Below, piece by piece: positions 6,793-13,732 of a DNA stretch of 14,595 nucleotides. Where the stretch lies: the NCBI GenBank assembly GCA_038236965.1, contig JBBRZF010000078.1, positions 1 to 14,595 of the forward strand, read 5' to 3'. Below the pieces are notes generated by a model that made no database searches, was not told the origin of the DNA, and worked only from the letters and a program-made list of their open reading frames with translations. This DNA is from JBBRZF01 sp038236965 (GTDB taxonomy: Bacteria; Acidobacteriota; Terriglobia; Terriglobales; Acidobacteriaceae). The position numbers and the translations under genes are program-made. Each line of letters opens with the position of its first letter. Position 1 is the first letter of the stretch.

Positions 6793-7551
6793 TTAGAGCG
6801 CTCCGGCGGTGGGCGCGATGATTAGTTCGTGGACGGAAGTGTTGGCGGGGAGAGTGAGGGCGGCTATCAGAAGCTGCGCGATGGAGTCGGCAGTCATCAT
6901 CTTTTTACGCGGGGCTGTGGGCCAGAACTGCTTCCAGATATCAGTATCGGCGGCCCCGGCGATGAGGGCGAGTACGCGGATTCCGCGAGGCTGCAGTTCG
7001 AGTCGGAGCGTGTTAGTGTAACCGAGAGCGCCGTACTTCGATGCGTTATAGCCGCCCATCGATGGGAACGCTGATTTCACGGTGATCGACAAATTGTTGA
7101 CGATGGTCGCGCCAGGAGACATGAGCGGGAGCGCGGCGCGAGTGACGAAGAATGTTCCCGTCAGATTGGTGTCGAGGTTGTCGCGCCAATCTTTAGTGGA
7201 GAGTTCCGCCAAAGGCTTGCTGGCATGGGCGATGCCGGCGTTGTTGATGAGAATGTCTATGTGTCCGAATTGTTCGCGAACAGTTTTGAATAACGCTGTC
7301 ACAGAGCGCTCATCGCGAACATCGCAATGGTGAGTTAGGACTTCAACTCCGAACGTGGCAAGTTCTTTGGCAACGCTGGAGAGCCTGCGCTCGTTGCGTC
7401 CGGTAATGATAACGGCGCAACCTTGCGCGGCAAGAGCCTTGGCAAAGGCCAATCCGAGGCCGCGGTTGCCGCCGGTGATGAGAGCGGTCTGCGAGGCGAG
7501 CGGAGTTGTAGAAGAGGGCGAGGTCGGTCGCGATTTAGCTTTCTTCTTCAT
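6793..7551 (-). CDS. Short-chain dehydrogenase/reductase, candidate sepiapterin reductase
   Basis: An NAD(P)-dependent classical SDR with Rossmann fold. TGGNRGLG (26-33) is the cofactor glycine motif. Arg52 in ITGRNERR suggests NADPH preference. NNAG is at 103-106, Asn129 in DTNLTGTFF, and the catalytic triad is Ser155, Tyr168 and Lys172 (YNASK). The 252-residue length is standard, with a 20-residue Lys/Ser/Pro/Thr-rich N-terminal extension. It is the last gene of the minus-strand run with folE and two PTPS genes, 18 bases after folE. Tetrahydrobiopterin synthesis needs an SDR (sepiapterin reductase) after PTPS, so that activity is a good candidate. The C-terminal HELIIAPTAG resembles my memory of the Chlorobium sepiapterin reductase end, though similar ends occur in other SDRs. 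SDR membership is certain and the substrate is inferred from context. A FabG-like reductase is the alternative. Confidence 0.93.
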   Translation of the reverse strand: MKKKAKSRPTSPSSTTPLASQTALITGGNRGLGLAFAKALAAQGCAVIITGRNERRLSSVAKELATFGVEVLTHHCDVRDERSVTALFKTVREQFGHIDILINNAGIAHASKPLAELSTKDWRDNLDTNLTGTFFVTRAALPLMSPGATIVNNLSITVKSAFPSMGGYNASKYGALGYTNTLRLELQPRGIRVLALIAGAADTDIWKQFWPTAPRKKMMTADSIAQLLIAALTLPANTSVHELIIAPTAGAL

Positions 7552-7569
7552 CTTTGTCAGCGGTCGTGC

Positions 7570-8172
7570 CTAGTATCCGTTTGGCGCGCGATTGTGAATC
7601 AGTGCGAGGAATTCTTCGCGAGTCTTCTGTTCGCGGAATCCGCCGAGCATGCAGGATGTGACTGCGGCTGAGTGTTGCTTCTCCACGCCGCGCATCATCA
7701 TGCAGAGGTGGCGCGCTTCCACGACGACGCCAACGCCGCGCGGTTCCACGACTTTCTGGATAATCTCCGCGATCTGCGTGGTGAGCCGTTCCTGTACCTG
7801 GAGGCGTCGCGAGAAGACTTCCACCAGTCGCGGAATCTTGCTGAGTCCGATGACGCGTCCTTTGGGAATGTACGCGACGTGAACTTTGCCGAAGAATGGC
7901 AGCATGTGGTGTTCGCACATACTGAACATCTCGATGTCTTTCACGATGACCATCTCGTCATAATCGACGGTGAAGAGAGCGCCGTTGAGCACCTCTTCGG
8001 GGTCTTGCTGGTATCCGCGAGTCAGGTCCTTCATGGCGCGCTGCACGCGTTCGGGCGTGTTCGCAAGGCCTTCGCGATCAGGATCTTCGCCGAGACGCAC
8101 CAGCATTTCTCGCACGAGGTCTGCGTAACTTGCGCTGGTGATTGTGGGAGTAGTGGGTTCCAGTTCTTTCAT
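7570..8172 (-). CDS. folE: GTP cyclohydrolase I (FolE)
   Basis: Converts GTP to 7,8-dihydroneopterin triphosphate, the entry step of folate, biopterin and related pterin pathways; a cytoplasmic homodecamer. From the ATG at 8172 the protein has 200 residues, as usual. The N-terminal helix region contains REGLANTPERVQRAMKDL. FSMCEHHMLPFFGKVHVAYI (83-102) holds the zinc ligand Cys86 and His89. IGLSKIPRLVEVFSRRLQVQERLT follows, then ARHLCMMMRGVEKQHS with the second zinc cysteine Cys157 and His167. All catalytic and metal residues are present. A frame from a TTG at 8208 is possible, but AGAGAGTG before the ATG and overlap avoidance favour 8172. It lies 26 bases after the second PTPS gene and 18 before the SDR, within one operon. 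That context points to a pterin cofactor rather than only folate. Confidence 0.97.
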   Translation of the reverse strand: MKELEPTTPTITSASYADLVREMLVRLGEDPDREGLANTPERVQRAMKDLTRGYQQDPEEVLNGALFTVDYDEMVIVKDIEMFSMCEHHMLPFFGKVHVAYIPKGRVIGLSKIPRLVEVFSRRLQVQERLTTQIAEIIQKVVEPRGVGVVVEARHLCMMMRGVEKQHSAAVTSCMLGGFREQKTREEFLALIHNRAPNGY

Positions 8173-8198
8173 CGATTCACTCTCTGGGTCGAAAAGCC

Positions 8199-8621
8199 TT
8201 ATAGGCAAGGTTCTGCGTCGCCTGCGTATTCGAAACTATTGGATGCTGTCTCTTCGACCCTTACCTTTTCCAGATGAGCAGCATGGAACGTTCGCTGCAA
8301 AATGTTGTAGATCTCCACGCACAGGTTCTCCGTCGTGGGCACGTAGCCGTCGAACCCAGCCAGCGTGTTCAGGTTCTGGTGATCGAAGCGCGCAATGATC
8401 TCGCGCTGCACACATTGGTCGATATCGACCAGGTCGCAGATCATTCCCGTCTTCACGTCTACCTGCCCGCTGACAGTGACTTCCACGAAATAATTATGTC
8501 CGTGCCCATGCGGATTATTGCATTTGCCGTAGGTCGCCTGGTTTTCCGCGTCGCTCATGCCTGAGCAGTGCAGGCGGTGCGAGGCCGGAAACATATATCT
8601 CCGGGTGAGGTATGCCTTCAT
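8199..8621 (-). CDS. 6-pyruvoyl-tetrahydropterin synthase / QueD family, second copy
   Basis: Acts on 7,8-dihydroneopterin triphosphate. PTPS gives 6-pyruvoyl-tetrahydropterin, while QueD gives 6-carboxytetrahydropterin for queuosine. The 140-residue protein has zinc ligands His15 (FPASHRLH), His40 and His42 (GHGHNY), catalytic Cys34 in YGKCNNPHGHGHNY, Asp80-His81 in FDHQNLN, TTEN at 96-99 and Glu124 in RVEET. The GKCNNPxGHGHNY block is like that of animal PTPS, unlike typical short QueD motifs. Its ATG (8621-8619) directly follows the TAG stop of the other PTPS gene, so translation is probably coupled. The C-terminus (ETASNSFEYAGDAEPCL) differs from its neighbour. Automated annotation may call both genes QueD. 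No queC, queE or queF gene is present in this window. Confidence 0.93.
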   Translation of the reverse strand: MKAYLTRRYMFPASHRLHCSGMSDAENQATYGKCNNPHGHGHNYFVEVTVSGQVDVKTGMICDLVDIDQCVQREIIARFDHQNLNTLAGFDGYVPTTENLCVEIYNILQRTFHAAHLEKVRVEETASNSFEYAGDAEPCL

Positions 8622-9032
8622 CTATTGCTCACCGTAGAAGTCCGCAAACAGATCGTGCTGCTCGTAGACGCGTACGCGATGAAGCTTCGCTGCTTTCAGT
8701 TTTGGCTCAATGCGCTGCCATACAGTGATGGCGATGTTCTCCGTCGTGGGAATCAGCGTTGCAAATTCCGCGACCTCTTTGTTCAGATGGCGATGGTCCA
8801 TCACGTCCATGATCTCGCGTGTCAGGACTTCCTTCAGGTCTTTCAGGTCCATGACGAAGCCGGTACGCGCGTCGATGTCGCCCTTCACCGTGACTTCCAG
8901 CGTGTAGTTATGTCCGTGGCCATTCGGGTTATTGCACTTGCCGAAGATGCGGCGGTTCTCTTCTGGCGTGAGTTCCGGATTGTGGTAATGGTGCGAGGCG
9001 GAGAACTCGACCTTACGCGTCAGATAAACCAT
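8622..9032 (-). CDS. 6-pyruvoyl-tetrahydropterin synthase, first copy
   Basis: Same family as the following gene, but a diverged paralogue. From the ATG at 9032 it has 136 residues with zinc ligands His14 (FSASHHYH), His39 and His41, catalytic Cys33 in FGKCNNPNGHGHNY, TGFVMDLKDLK (57-67), Asp79-His80 in MDHRHLN, TTEN at 96-99 and Glu124 in RVYEQ. The FGKCNNPNGHGHNY block matches human PTPS as I remember it, and the TGFVMDLKDLK stretch is close to human TGMVMNLADLK. This supports true PTPS activity and a biopterin-type product. A longer frame from a TTG at 9080 would overlap the glycosyltransferase; the ATG with GAGAGG directly before it is preferred. The gap from the glycosyltransferase stop is seven bases, and the ribosome-binding site overlaps that stop. 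The next PTPS starts immediately after its TAG. Confidence 0.94.
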   Translation of the reverse strand: MVYLTRKVEFSASHHYHNPELTPEENRRIFGKCNNPNGHGHNYTLEVTVKGDIDARTGFVMDLKDLKEVLTREIMDVMDHRHLNKEVAEFATLIPTTENIAITVWQRIEPKLKAAKLHRVRVYEQHDLFADFYGEQ

Positions 9033-9039
9033 ATCCCTC

Positions 9040-10200
9040 TCAGTTTCGGCGCGCAGAAGCGGCCTTGCTGTCTTTATCAATAGAGTCGTGAGACTGCGAT
9101 TTGGTTACAACTTCCGCGGAGAGCGTGCCCGGGTACATACGTCCCTTCCAGATTACACTTCCCTCTCGATGCGCCTCCACAGAAGAGATCAAGAGATAAG
9201 CGAAGATTGGTCCACCGAAAAACGCCAGCGCCGACGATAGAGGGTCGAAATGAGCGCAACGTATGCGACGGACGAATCGCGCGATGGAAATGGCAGCGAT
9301 AGCCGCTCCGGCGATGGCGACCCACTGCACTCCGTAGAGAAACCCCATCCATGCGAACAGAAGCCCCAGCGTCATGGCCGCAAATTCCAGCAGGCGGTAG
9401 AGCGCGAGTCGTTCGGGATTGGTAAACAGGAGCGCAAGATTCTTTGTCCAGCCTTCGCGCAACTGCTCCCACCCGCGATACATGCGCGCCCGCACCTGGT
9501 CTCCGCCAAAGCGGAAATAGAGTTTGCGCCCACTTCGCTTGACGAGTCTCGCCAGCGCGACGTCTTCCAAAAGCTCGCCTGCCACGGCGGCGTGTCCACC
9601 GACGGCGTCATATGCTTCGCGAGTGATGAGCAGATATTGTCCGTTGGCAGCAGCCGCGGAGGATGCGGGATCGCTTACGTCCGAGGGCTTGAAAGTCACG
9701 GCCAGTTCCGCAAAGACGACGGGCATCAGGGCGCGCTCGACAAATCCCCGAACTTCCTGCTCTGGAGAGTATGAGAGCAGATCGACCTTGCGTCCGCGCG
9801 CTTCCTCGACGGCGCGAGCCAGAGAGCCGGGCAGGTGCTCGGTGTCGGCGTCGGTAAAGAGCAGCCATTCGCCACGAGCCATCTTGGCGGCCGTCCACAC
9901 GGCATTGGCCTTGCCGGTCCATCCATCGGGCGCGGCGGGAGCTTCCATGGCGAGGGCGAAGACGAGATCGGGCTTGGCAGGAATGGCGGGACAGTCCTTC
10001 ACCCGCGAGAATCTCCCTGCGATCTGGGCGGTGTAGTCGGTCGAGCCGTCGTTCACGATAATCAGTTCGAAAGAGACGCCCTGCTGCGAAACCAGCGAGC
10101 GCAGACAGCGATCAAGGGAGGCTTCCTCGTTACGTGCCGGCACGATGACGCTGACTACCGGGCGCGATTCCAGCCTATCGGTTGTGATTTCAGAAGTCAT
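9040..10200 (-). CDS. Membrane-associated GT2-family glycosyltransferase
   Basis: Transfers a sugar from a nucleotide-sugar donor to an unknown acceptor at the membrane. From the ATG at 10200 it has 386 residues. The GT-A fold shows in VVSVIVPARNEEASLDRCL (15-33) and IIVNDGSTD (47-55). The DxD donor/metal motif is FTDAD (115-119) and the catalytic acidic pair is LLEDVAL with Glu212-Asp213. RARMYRGWEQLREGWTKN stands where related enzymes have their QxxRW-type segment. Two to three hydrophobic helices lie in the C-terminal third (about 258-300 and 315-340), so it is membrane-bound. The layout resembles HpnB and CrtQ-type glycosyltransferases acting on lipids or carotenoids. It is the first gene of the tight minus-strand run with the pterin genes, seven bases before a PTPS gene. 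It could therefore modify a pterin or simply share a promoter. A frame reaching 10299 would overlap the divergent gene. Confidence 0.92.
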   Translation of the reverse strand: MTSEITTDRLESRPVVSVIVPARNEEASLDRCLRSLVSQQGVSFELIIVNDGSTDYTAQIAGRFSRVKDCPAIPAKPDLVFALAMEAPAAPDGWTGKANAVWTAAKMARGEWLLFTDADTEHLPGSLARAVEEARGRKVDLLSYSPEQEVRGFVERALMPVVFAELAVTFKPSDVSDPASSAAAANGQYLLITREAYDAVGGHAAVAGELLEDVALARLVKRSGRKLYFRFGGDQVRARMYRGWEQLREGWTKNLALLFTNPERLALYRLLEFAAMTLGLLFAWMGFLYGVQWVAIAGAAIAAISIARFVRRIRCAHFDPLSSALAFFGGPIFAYLLISSVEAHREGSVIWKGRMYPGTLSAEVVTKSQSHDSIDKDSKAASARRN

Positions 10201-10217
10201 GAGTAGCTTGTTCTTAG

Positions 10218-10224
10218 TATTATA
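10218..10224. promoter_or_regulatory. Overlapping divergent -10 elements (glycosyltransferase/pterin operon and tlpA-like gene)
   Basis: The minus strand reads a perfect TATAAT at plus 10219-10224, about 19 bases before the glycosyltransferase ATG. The plus strand reads TATTAT at 10218-10223, about seven bases before the GTG of the lipoprotein gene, so that mRNA could be leaderless. I find no good -35 for either at normal spacing. The two promoters would exclude each other because they share bases. Confidence 0.4.
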
Positions 10225-10229
10225 GCGGT

Positions 10230-10730
10230 GTGAACCGTCCTTATCTTCGCTTAACTGTCTTCGTCGTCCTCGTCCTAGCGGCGCTTGCCCTCTCGGCATG
10301 CAAAGCCAATGCGCCTGCGCAAATCGGCACCGCCGCTCCCGACTTCACCGTTTCCTCTCCCGATCGTACGGTCACGCTTAGCCAATTCCGCGGCAAGCCC
10401 GTCATGCTGAACTTCTGGGCAACGTGGTGCCCGCCTTGCGTACAGGAGATGCCAGAGATCGTAGAGCTGCAGAAGAAGCTTGGGGACAAGGTCGTCATCC
10501 TCGCTGTCTCTACCGATGTGGATGAGGACGCCTACAAGAAATTTACTGCCACACGAACCCAGGGCCTGCTCACCGTGCGCGACGGCGACAACAAATCGAA
10601 TTCGCTCTACGGGACCTATCAGTTCCCTGAGACGTTTGTCATCGACCGCGAAGGCGTGATTCGCCGCAAGTTCATTGGCGTACAGAATTGGACTTCGCCG
10701 GAGATGGTCGACTACTTCAGCAAGTTGTAA
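10230..10730 (+). CDS. TlpA/ResA-type thioredoxin-fold lipoprotein
   Basis: A thiol-disulfide oxidoreductase anchored outside the cytoplasmic membrane, likely reducing disulfides in cytochrome c assembly or in metal-binding exported proteins. Residues 1-24 are a lipoprotein signal with lipobox LSAC (Cys24). PDFTVSSPDRTVTLSQFRGK leads into LNFWATWCPPC with redox Cys67 and Cys70, the usual TlpA/ResA active site. FPETF carries the cis-Pro133. The length, 166 residues, is normal. The start is a GTG at 10230 with no clear ribosome-binding site, and a -10 element lies immediately upstream, so a leaderless transcript is possible. No cytochrome biogenesis genes are seen in the window. The nearest downstream gene, convergent, is the copper ATPase, and a shared strong terminator separates them. 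An electron-donor role for copper handling is possible but not shown. Confidence 0.95.
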   Translation: MNRPYLRLTVFVVLVLAALALSACKANAPAQIGTAAPDFTVSSPDRTVTLSQFRGKPVMLNFWATWCPPCVQEMPEIVELQKKLGDKVVILAVSTDVDEDAYKKFTATRTQGLLTVRDGDNKSNSLYGTYQFPETFVIDREGVIRRKFIGVQNWTSPEMVDYFSKL

Positions 10731-10732
10731 GA

Positions 10733-10750
10733 CAGTTGTCAGTTGCCAGT
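10733..10750 (+). repeat. Heptamer tandem repeat (CAGTTGY), copy 1
   Basis: CAGTTGT CAGTTGC CAGT directly after the tlpA-like stop codon is about 2.6 units of a seven-base repeat. The same heptamer occurs as 4.6 units at 14360-14391. Both copies stand just before a terminator hairpin. Confidence 0.65.
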
Positions 10751-10756
10751 AGAGTC

Positions 10757-10785
10757 AAAAGGCCAGCGTGGGATGCTGGCCTTTT
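10757..10785. terminator. Bidirectional terminator between the tlpA-like gene and copA
   Basis: AAAAGGCCAGC (10757-10767) and GCTGGCCTTTT (10775-10785) form a perfect 11-bp stem with a seven-base loop. CATTTTG follows on the plus side, and the A/T ends supply U-runs on both strands. It lies 27 bases after the plus gene and 18 bases after the convergent copA stop. Confidence 0.88.
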
Positions 10786-10802
10786 CATTTTGCGCTGAGT
10801 GT

Positions 10803-13319
10803 TTATAGCGTGGCGCGGCGGAGACGCAGCGCGTTGGTAATAACGGAGACGGAACTGAAGCTCATGGCCGCAGCGGCGACGATGGGGCTCAGCAGCATCC
10901 CAAAGAACGGGTAGAGGACTCCGGCGGCGAACGGCACTCCGAGCGCGTTGTAAATGAAGGCGAAGAAAAGATTCTGGCGAATGTTGCGCATGGTGGCTTC
11001 GCTTAGGCGTCGGGCGCGCACGATTCCGCGTAGGTCTCCTTTGAGCAACGTGATTCCCGCAGACTGTATGGCGACGTCCGTGCCGGTCCCCATGGCGATT
11101 CCGACTTGCGCCTGTGCCAGCGCGGGCGCATCGTTCACGCCGTCGCCGGCCATGGCGACGATCCTTCCCTGCTGCTGAAGTTTCTTCACCACGTCGGCTT
11201 TGTTCTGCGGAAGGACTTCGGCTTCAAACTTCGCGATGCCCAATTTGTGAGCGACCGCCTCGGCAGTTGCGCGGCTGTCTCCCGTAAGCATCACGACCTC
11301 TATGCCTTCCTCGGCAAGAGCGCGGAGGGCTTCGGGCGTGGACTGCTTGATGGGATCGGCAATGGAGAGAATTCCCGCAGCGTGTCCATCGATGGCAACG
11401 AATATCACCGTCGCTCCAAGGTGGCGAAACTCGTCGGTGCGAGAGGTCAGGGTTGAGAGATCGACGATCATCTCGCTGAACATGCGCTCGTTGCCAACAG
11501 CAATCTTCTTGCCCTCGACAAAGCCTGTAATGCCCAAGCCTGTCAGCGAGCGGAAATCGGTTACCCCCGCAAGTTTCAGGTTGCGCGAGTTGGCGGCGCG
11601 GGCGATTGCCTCTGCCAGGGGATGTTCGCTGCCTCGCTCCAACGATGCCACCAGACGCAGCACATCACTCTCGCCGAATCCTGCGGCAACGACAACGGCT
11701 TCAACAGCAGGCTTGCCTTCGGTGAGCGTACCGGTCTTGTCGATGACGAGAGTGTTTACCTTCTCCATTGTTTCGAGGGCTTCGGCATTCTTGATGAGGA
11801 CGCCGGCGGTAGCGCCGCGCCCGGTGCCCACCATGATGGCCATCGGCGTTGCCAATCCCAGAGCGCACGGGCAGGCGATGATGAGCACGGCGACCGCATT
11901 GACGATCGCGTGTGCCAGTCGCGGCTCGGGACCGACAAGGAACCAGACGAGGAAGGTGACGATTGCCGCTACTACGACTGCGGGAACGAAGATGCCCGCC
12001 ACCTTGTCGGCGAGACGCTGAATGGGCGCGCGGCTGCGCTGCGCCTCAGTGACCATCTTCACGATCTGCGCCAGCACGGTTTCGCTGCCCACGCGCTCGG
12101 CGCGCACGACAAGCGTCCCGGTGGTGTTCAGCGTTGCGCCAATGACGTGCGCTCCTGCCAGCTTTTCCACCGGCATGGATTCGCCCGTAAGCATCGACTC
12201 ATCTACGGACGACGAACCTTCGACTACTACAGCATCCACGGGAATCTTTTCGCCGGGACGGACCCGAAGTTTCTGGCCGGGCTGCACCTGGTCGAGTGAG
12301 ATGTCGTGCTCGGAGCCGTCGTCGGAGACGAGGCGCGCCATCTTGGGCGAGAGGTCGAGAAGGGCGCGGATGGCGCTGGAGGTCTGACTGCGAGCGCGCA
12401 GTTCCATCAGTTGGCCAATGATGACGAGTACGATGATGCCCGCCGCTGCCTCGAAGTAAACGTCGGGCTGTCCATGCGGACCGCGCAGTTCTTCCGGAAA
12501 GACATTGGGGGCGATGGTTGCGACGGCACTGTAAACGTAGGCCACGCCAACACCCATGCCGATGAGCGTGAACATATTTGGCGCACGGAACTTCAGCGAA
12601 TTCCATGCACGCTCGAAGAATGGCCATCCGCACCAGAGCACTACCGGGGTGGCCAGCACAAACTGTATCCACGCAACCATCTTCGGTGCGAGCGCGTGCG
12701 CGAGCACCGTCATGTGCAGCATGGCCAGCACCAGCAACGGAAGGCCGAAGCCAATGCCGATCTTCAGTCGGCGCGCCATATCGGCCAGCTCCGGGTTCGG
12801 TGGCTCGACGGCGGAGATGGTGCGCGGCTCAAGGGCCATGCCGCAGATAGGGCAGGGGCCCGGGTGGTCGCTCACTACCTGGGGATGCATGGGGCAGGTG
12901 TATTCGATGCGGGTGGCGGCGGGGAGAATCGTCTCCGGCTCCAAGGCCATTCCGCAGATGGGGCACGCGCCGGGATGCTCCGCACGAACCTCGGGATCCA
13001 TGGGACAGATGTAGATGGTCTTGGCTGCCGGCTTCCCCGCAGGACCGGGCGTTGCCTGCGCGGCCGGCTTGATGGCGCCGAGCGAAACCATGTTGCCGGG
13101 CGATGCGCCCATGCTGGGCTTGTAGCTGGGATCGAGGAACTTCGCGGGCTCGGCGCGAAAGCGCTCGTTGCAGCGAGGACTGCAGAAGGAATACGTGGCG
13201 CCATTGTGCTCGAAGCTGCCGCCGCGCGCCGTGGCTGGATCGACGGTCATGCCGCAGACTACGTCTTTCACCTTGGAGGATTGCGCCGCATCGGTACTGC
13301 TGGTTTTGTGGTCGTCCAT
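10803..13319 (-). CDS. copA: Copper-translocating P-type ATPase (P1B-1) with YHS and two heavy-metal-binding modules
   Basis: Exports Cu+ from the cytoplasm using ATP. In order over 838 residues: a YHS domain (about 17-66: DVVCGMTVDP, then YSFCSPRCNERF); two similar Cys-Pro modules, YICPMDPEV...CPICGMALEP (103-128) and YTCPMHPQV...CPICGMALEP (140-165); four membrane helices (about 186-305); the actuator domain with TGE at 378-380; helix six with CPC at 483-485; phospho-Asp527 in DKTGTLT; SEHPLAEAI with the HP pair at 566-567; TGDS at 679-682; GDGVND at 725-730; and two last helices with YN (790-791) and MSFSS (819-823), the Cu+ ATPase signature. There is no classical HMA domain with CxxC. The ATG at 13319 is preceded by AAAGG. 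The gene is divergent, 149 bases away, from the small HMA-like gene. I see no certain CueR or CopY operator. All catalytic residues are intact. Confidence 0.97.
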   Translation of the reverse strand: MDDHKTSSTDAAQSSKVKDVVCGMTVDPATARGGSFEHNGATYSFCSPRCNERFRAEPAKFLDPSYKPSMGASPGNMVSLGAIKPAAQATPGPAGKPAAKTIYICPMDPEVRAEHPGACPICGMALEPETILPAATRIEYTCPMHPQVVSDHPGPCPICGMALEPRTISAVEPPNPELADMARRLKIGIGFGLPLLVLAMLHMTVLAHALAPKMVAWIQFVLATPVVLWCGWPFFERAWNSLKFRAPNMFTLIGMGVGVAYVYSAVATIAPNVFPEELRGPHGQPDVYFEAAAGIIVLVIIGQLMELRARSQTSSAIRALLDLSPKMARLVSDDGSEHDISLDQVQPGQKLRVRPGEKIPVDAVVVEGSSSVDESMLTGESMPVEKLAGAHVIGATLNTTGTLVVRAERVGSETVLAQIVKMVTEAQRSRAPIQRLADKVAGIFVPAVVVAAIVTFLVWFLVGPEPRLAHAIVNAVAVLIIACPCALGLATPMAIMVGTGRGATAGVLIKNAEALETMEKVNTLVIDKTGTLTEGKPAVEAVVVAAGFGESDVLRLVASLERGSEHPLAEAIARAANSRNLKLAGVTDFRSLTGLGITGFVEGKKIAVGNERMFSEMIVDLSTLTSRTDEFRHLGATVIFVAIDGHAAGILSIADPIKQSTPEALRALAEEGIEVVMLTGDSRATAEAVAHKLGIAKFEAEVLPQNKADVVKKLQQQGRIVAMAGDGVNDAPALAQAQVGIAMGTGTDVAIQSAGITLLKGDLRGIVRARRLSEATMRNIRQNLFFAFIYNALGVPFAAGVLYPFFGMLLSPIVAAAAMSFSSVSVITNALRLRRATL

Positions 13320-13468
13320 TCAGTCGCCTTTGTCGCGAGTGTACAGCGCAGACTAAAGCCACGAACGGAGTGGCTCAAGCATCTCGCGCTTGCTATAGTT
13401 AAGACGCAGGAAACTACAAACTATTACAGTGATTATCGTCCAAAGGTACGAGGACAAAGCGAGCCGCA

Positions 13469-13696
13469 ATGACAGCTGTTGAAATCGTCTACAAGTACAA
13501 CGTTCCGCCCACTGAGACTACCATGCGCGCCATGGTGAATGTGCGCGAGGTCTACGGAATCCGGCGACTGAAGTTCAACGAGAGCGAGAACACGATCCGC
13601 GTGGAATACGACGCGACGCGCCTGAGCGAGAGCCAGGTCTCTACTCTGCTGCGTCGCACGGGACTAGACCTTGGGGATAAGCTGCAACTGGCGTAA
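13469..13696 (+). CDS. Small HMA-like protein lacking the CxxC metal site, 75 aa
   Basis: A short acidic/basic protein with no signal peptide. The order VEIVYKYNV, a helix around TETTMRAMVNVREV, YGIRRLKFNESENTIRVEYDAT, a second helix around SESQVSTLLRRT, then GLDLGDKLQLA fits the beta-alpha-beta-beta-alpha-beta layout of heavy-metal-associated (HMA, Atx1/CopZ) domains. In particular GIRRLKF...TIRVEYD and the ending RTGLDL line up with the conserved GV...V.Y...G positions. Where a copper chaperone has MxCxxC, this one has NVPPTETTM, so the metal ligands are absent; the whole protein has no cysteine. It diverges from copA, which itself lacks HMA domains, so a regulatory or docking role is possible. 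The assignment rests on pattern only. A GAG-containing weak ribosome-binding site precedes the ATG. Confidence 0.75.
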   Translation: MTAVEIVYKYNVPPTETTMRAMVNVREVYGIRRLKFNESENTIRVEYDATRLSESQVSTLLRRTGLDLGDKLQLA

Positions 13697-13732
13697 TCGC
13701 CGGACGAGAGCCGCTGCTTATCGGGTAGAAAT

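Noticed and set aside
8173..8208. Upstream TTG start for folE giving 212 residues
   Set aside because: It overlaps the end of the preceding gene and adds a non-conserved tail; the ATG at 8172 has the better ribosome-binding site.
13390..13440. CueR or CopY operator between copA and the HMA-like gene (ACTACA...TACAGT, TTGCTATAG)
   Set aside because: The arms match in only four of six positions and spacing does not fit TACAnnTGTA or a 19-20-base MerR-type promoter.
12306..13472. 388-codon open frame on the plus strand opposite copA
   Set aside because: It is the antisense of a fully conserved copper ATPase; its Arg/His/Gly-rich translation has no domain and it lacks a ribosome-binding site.
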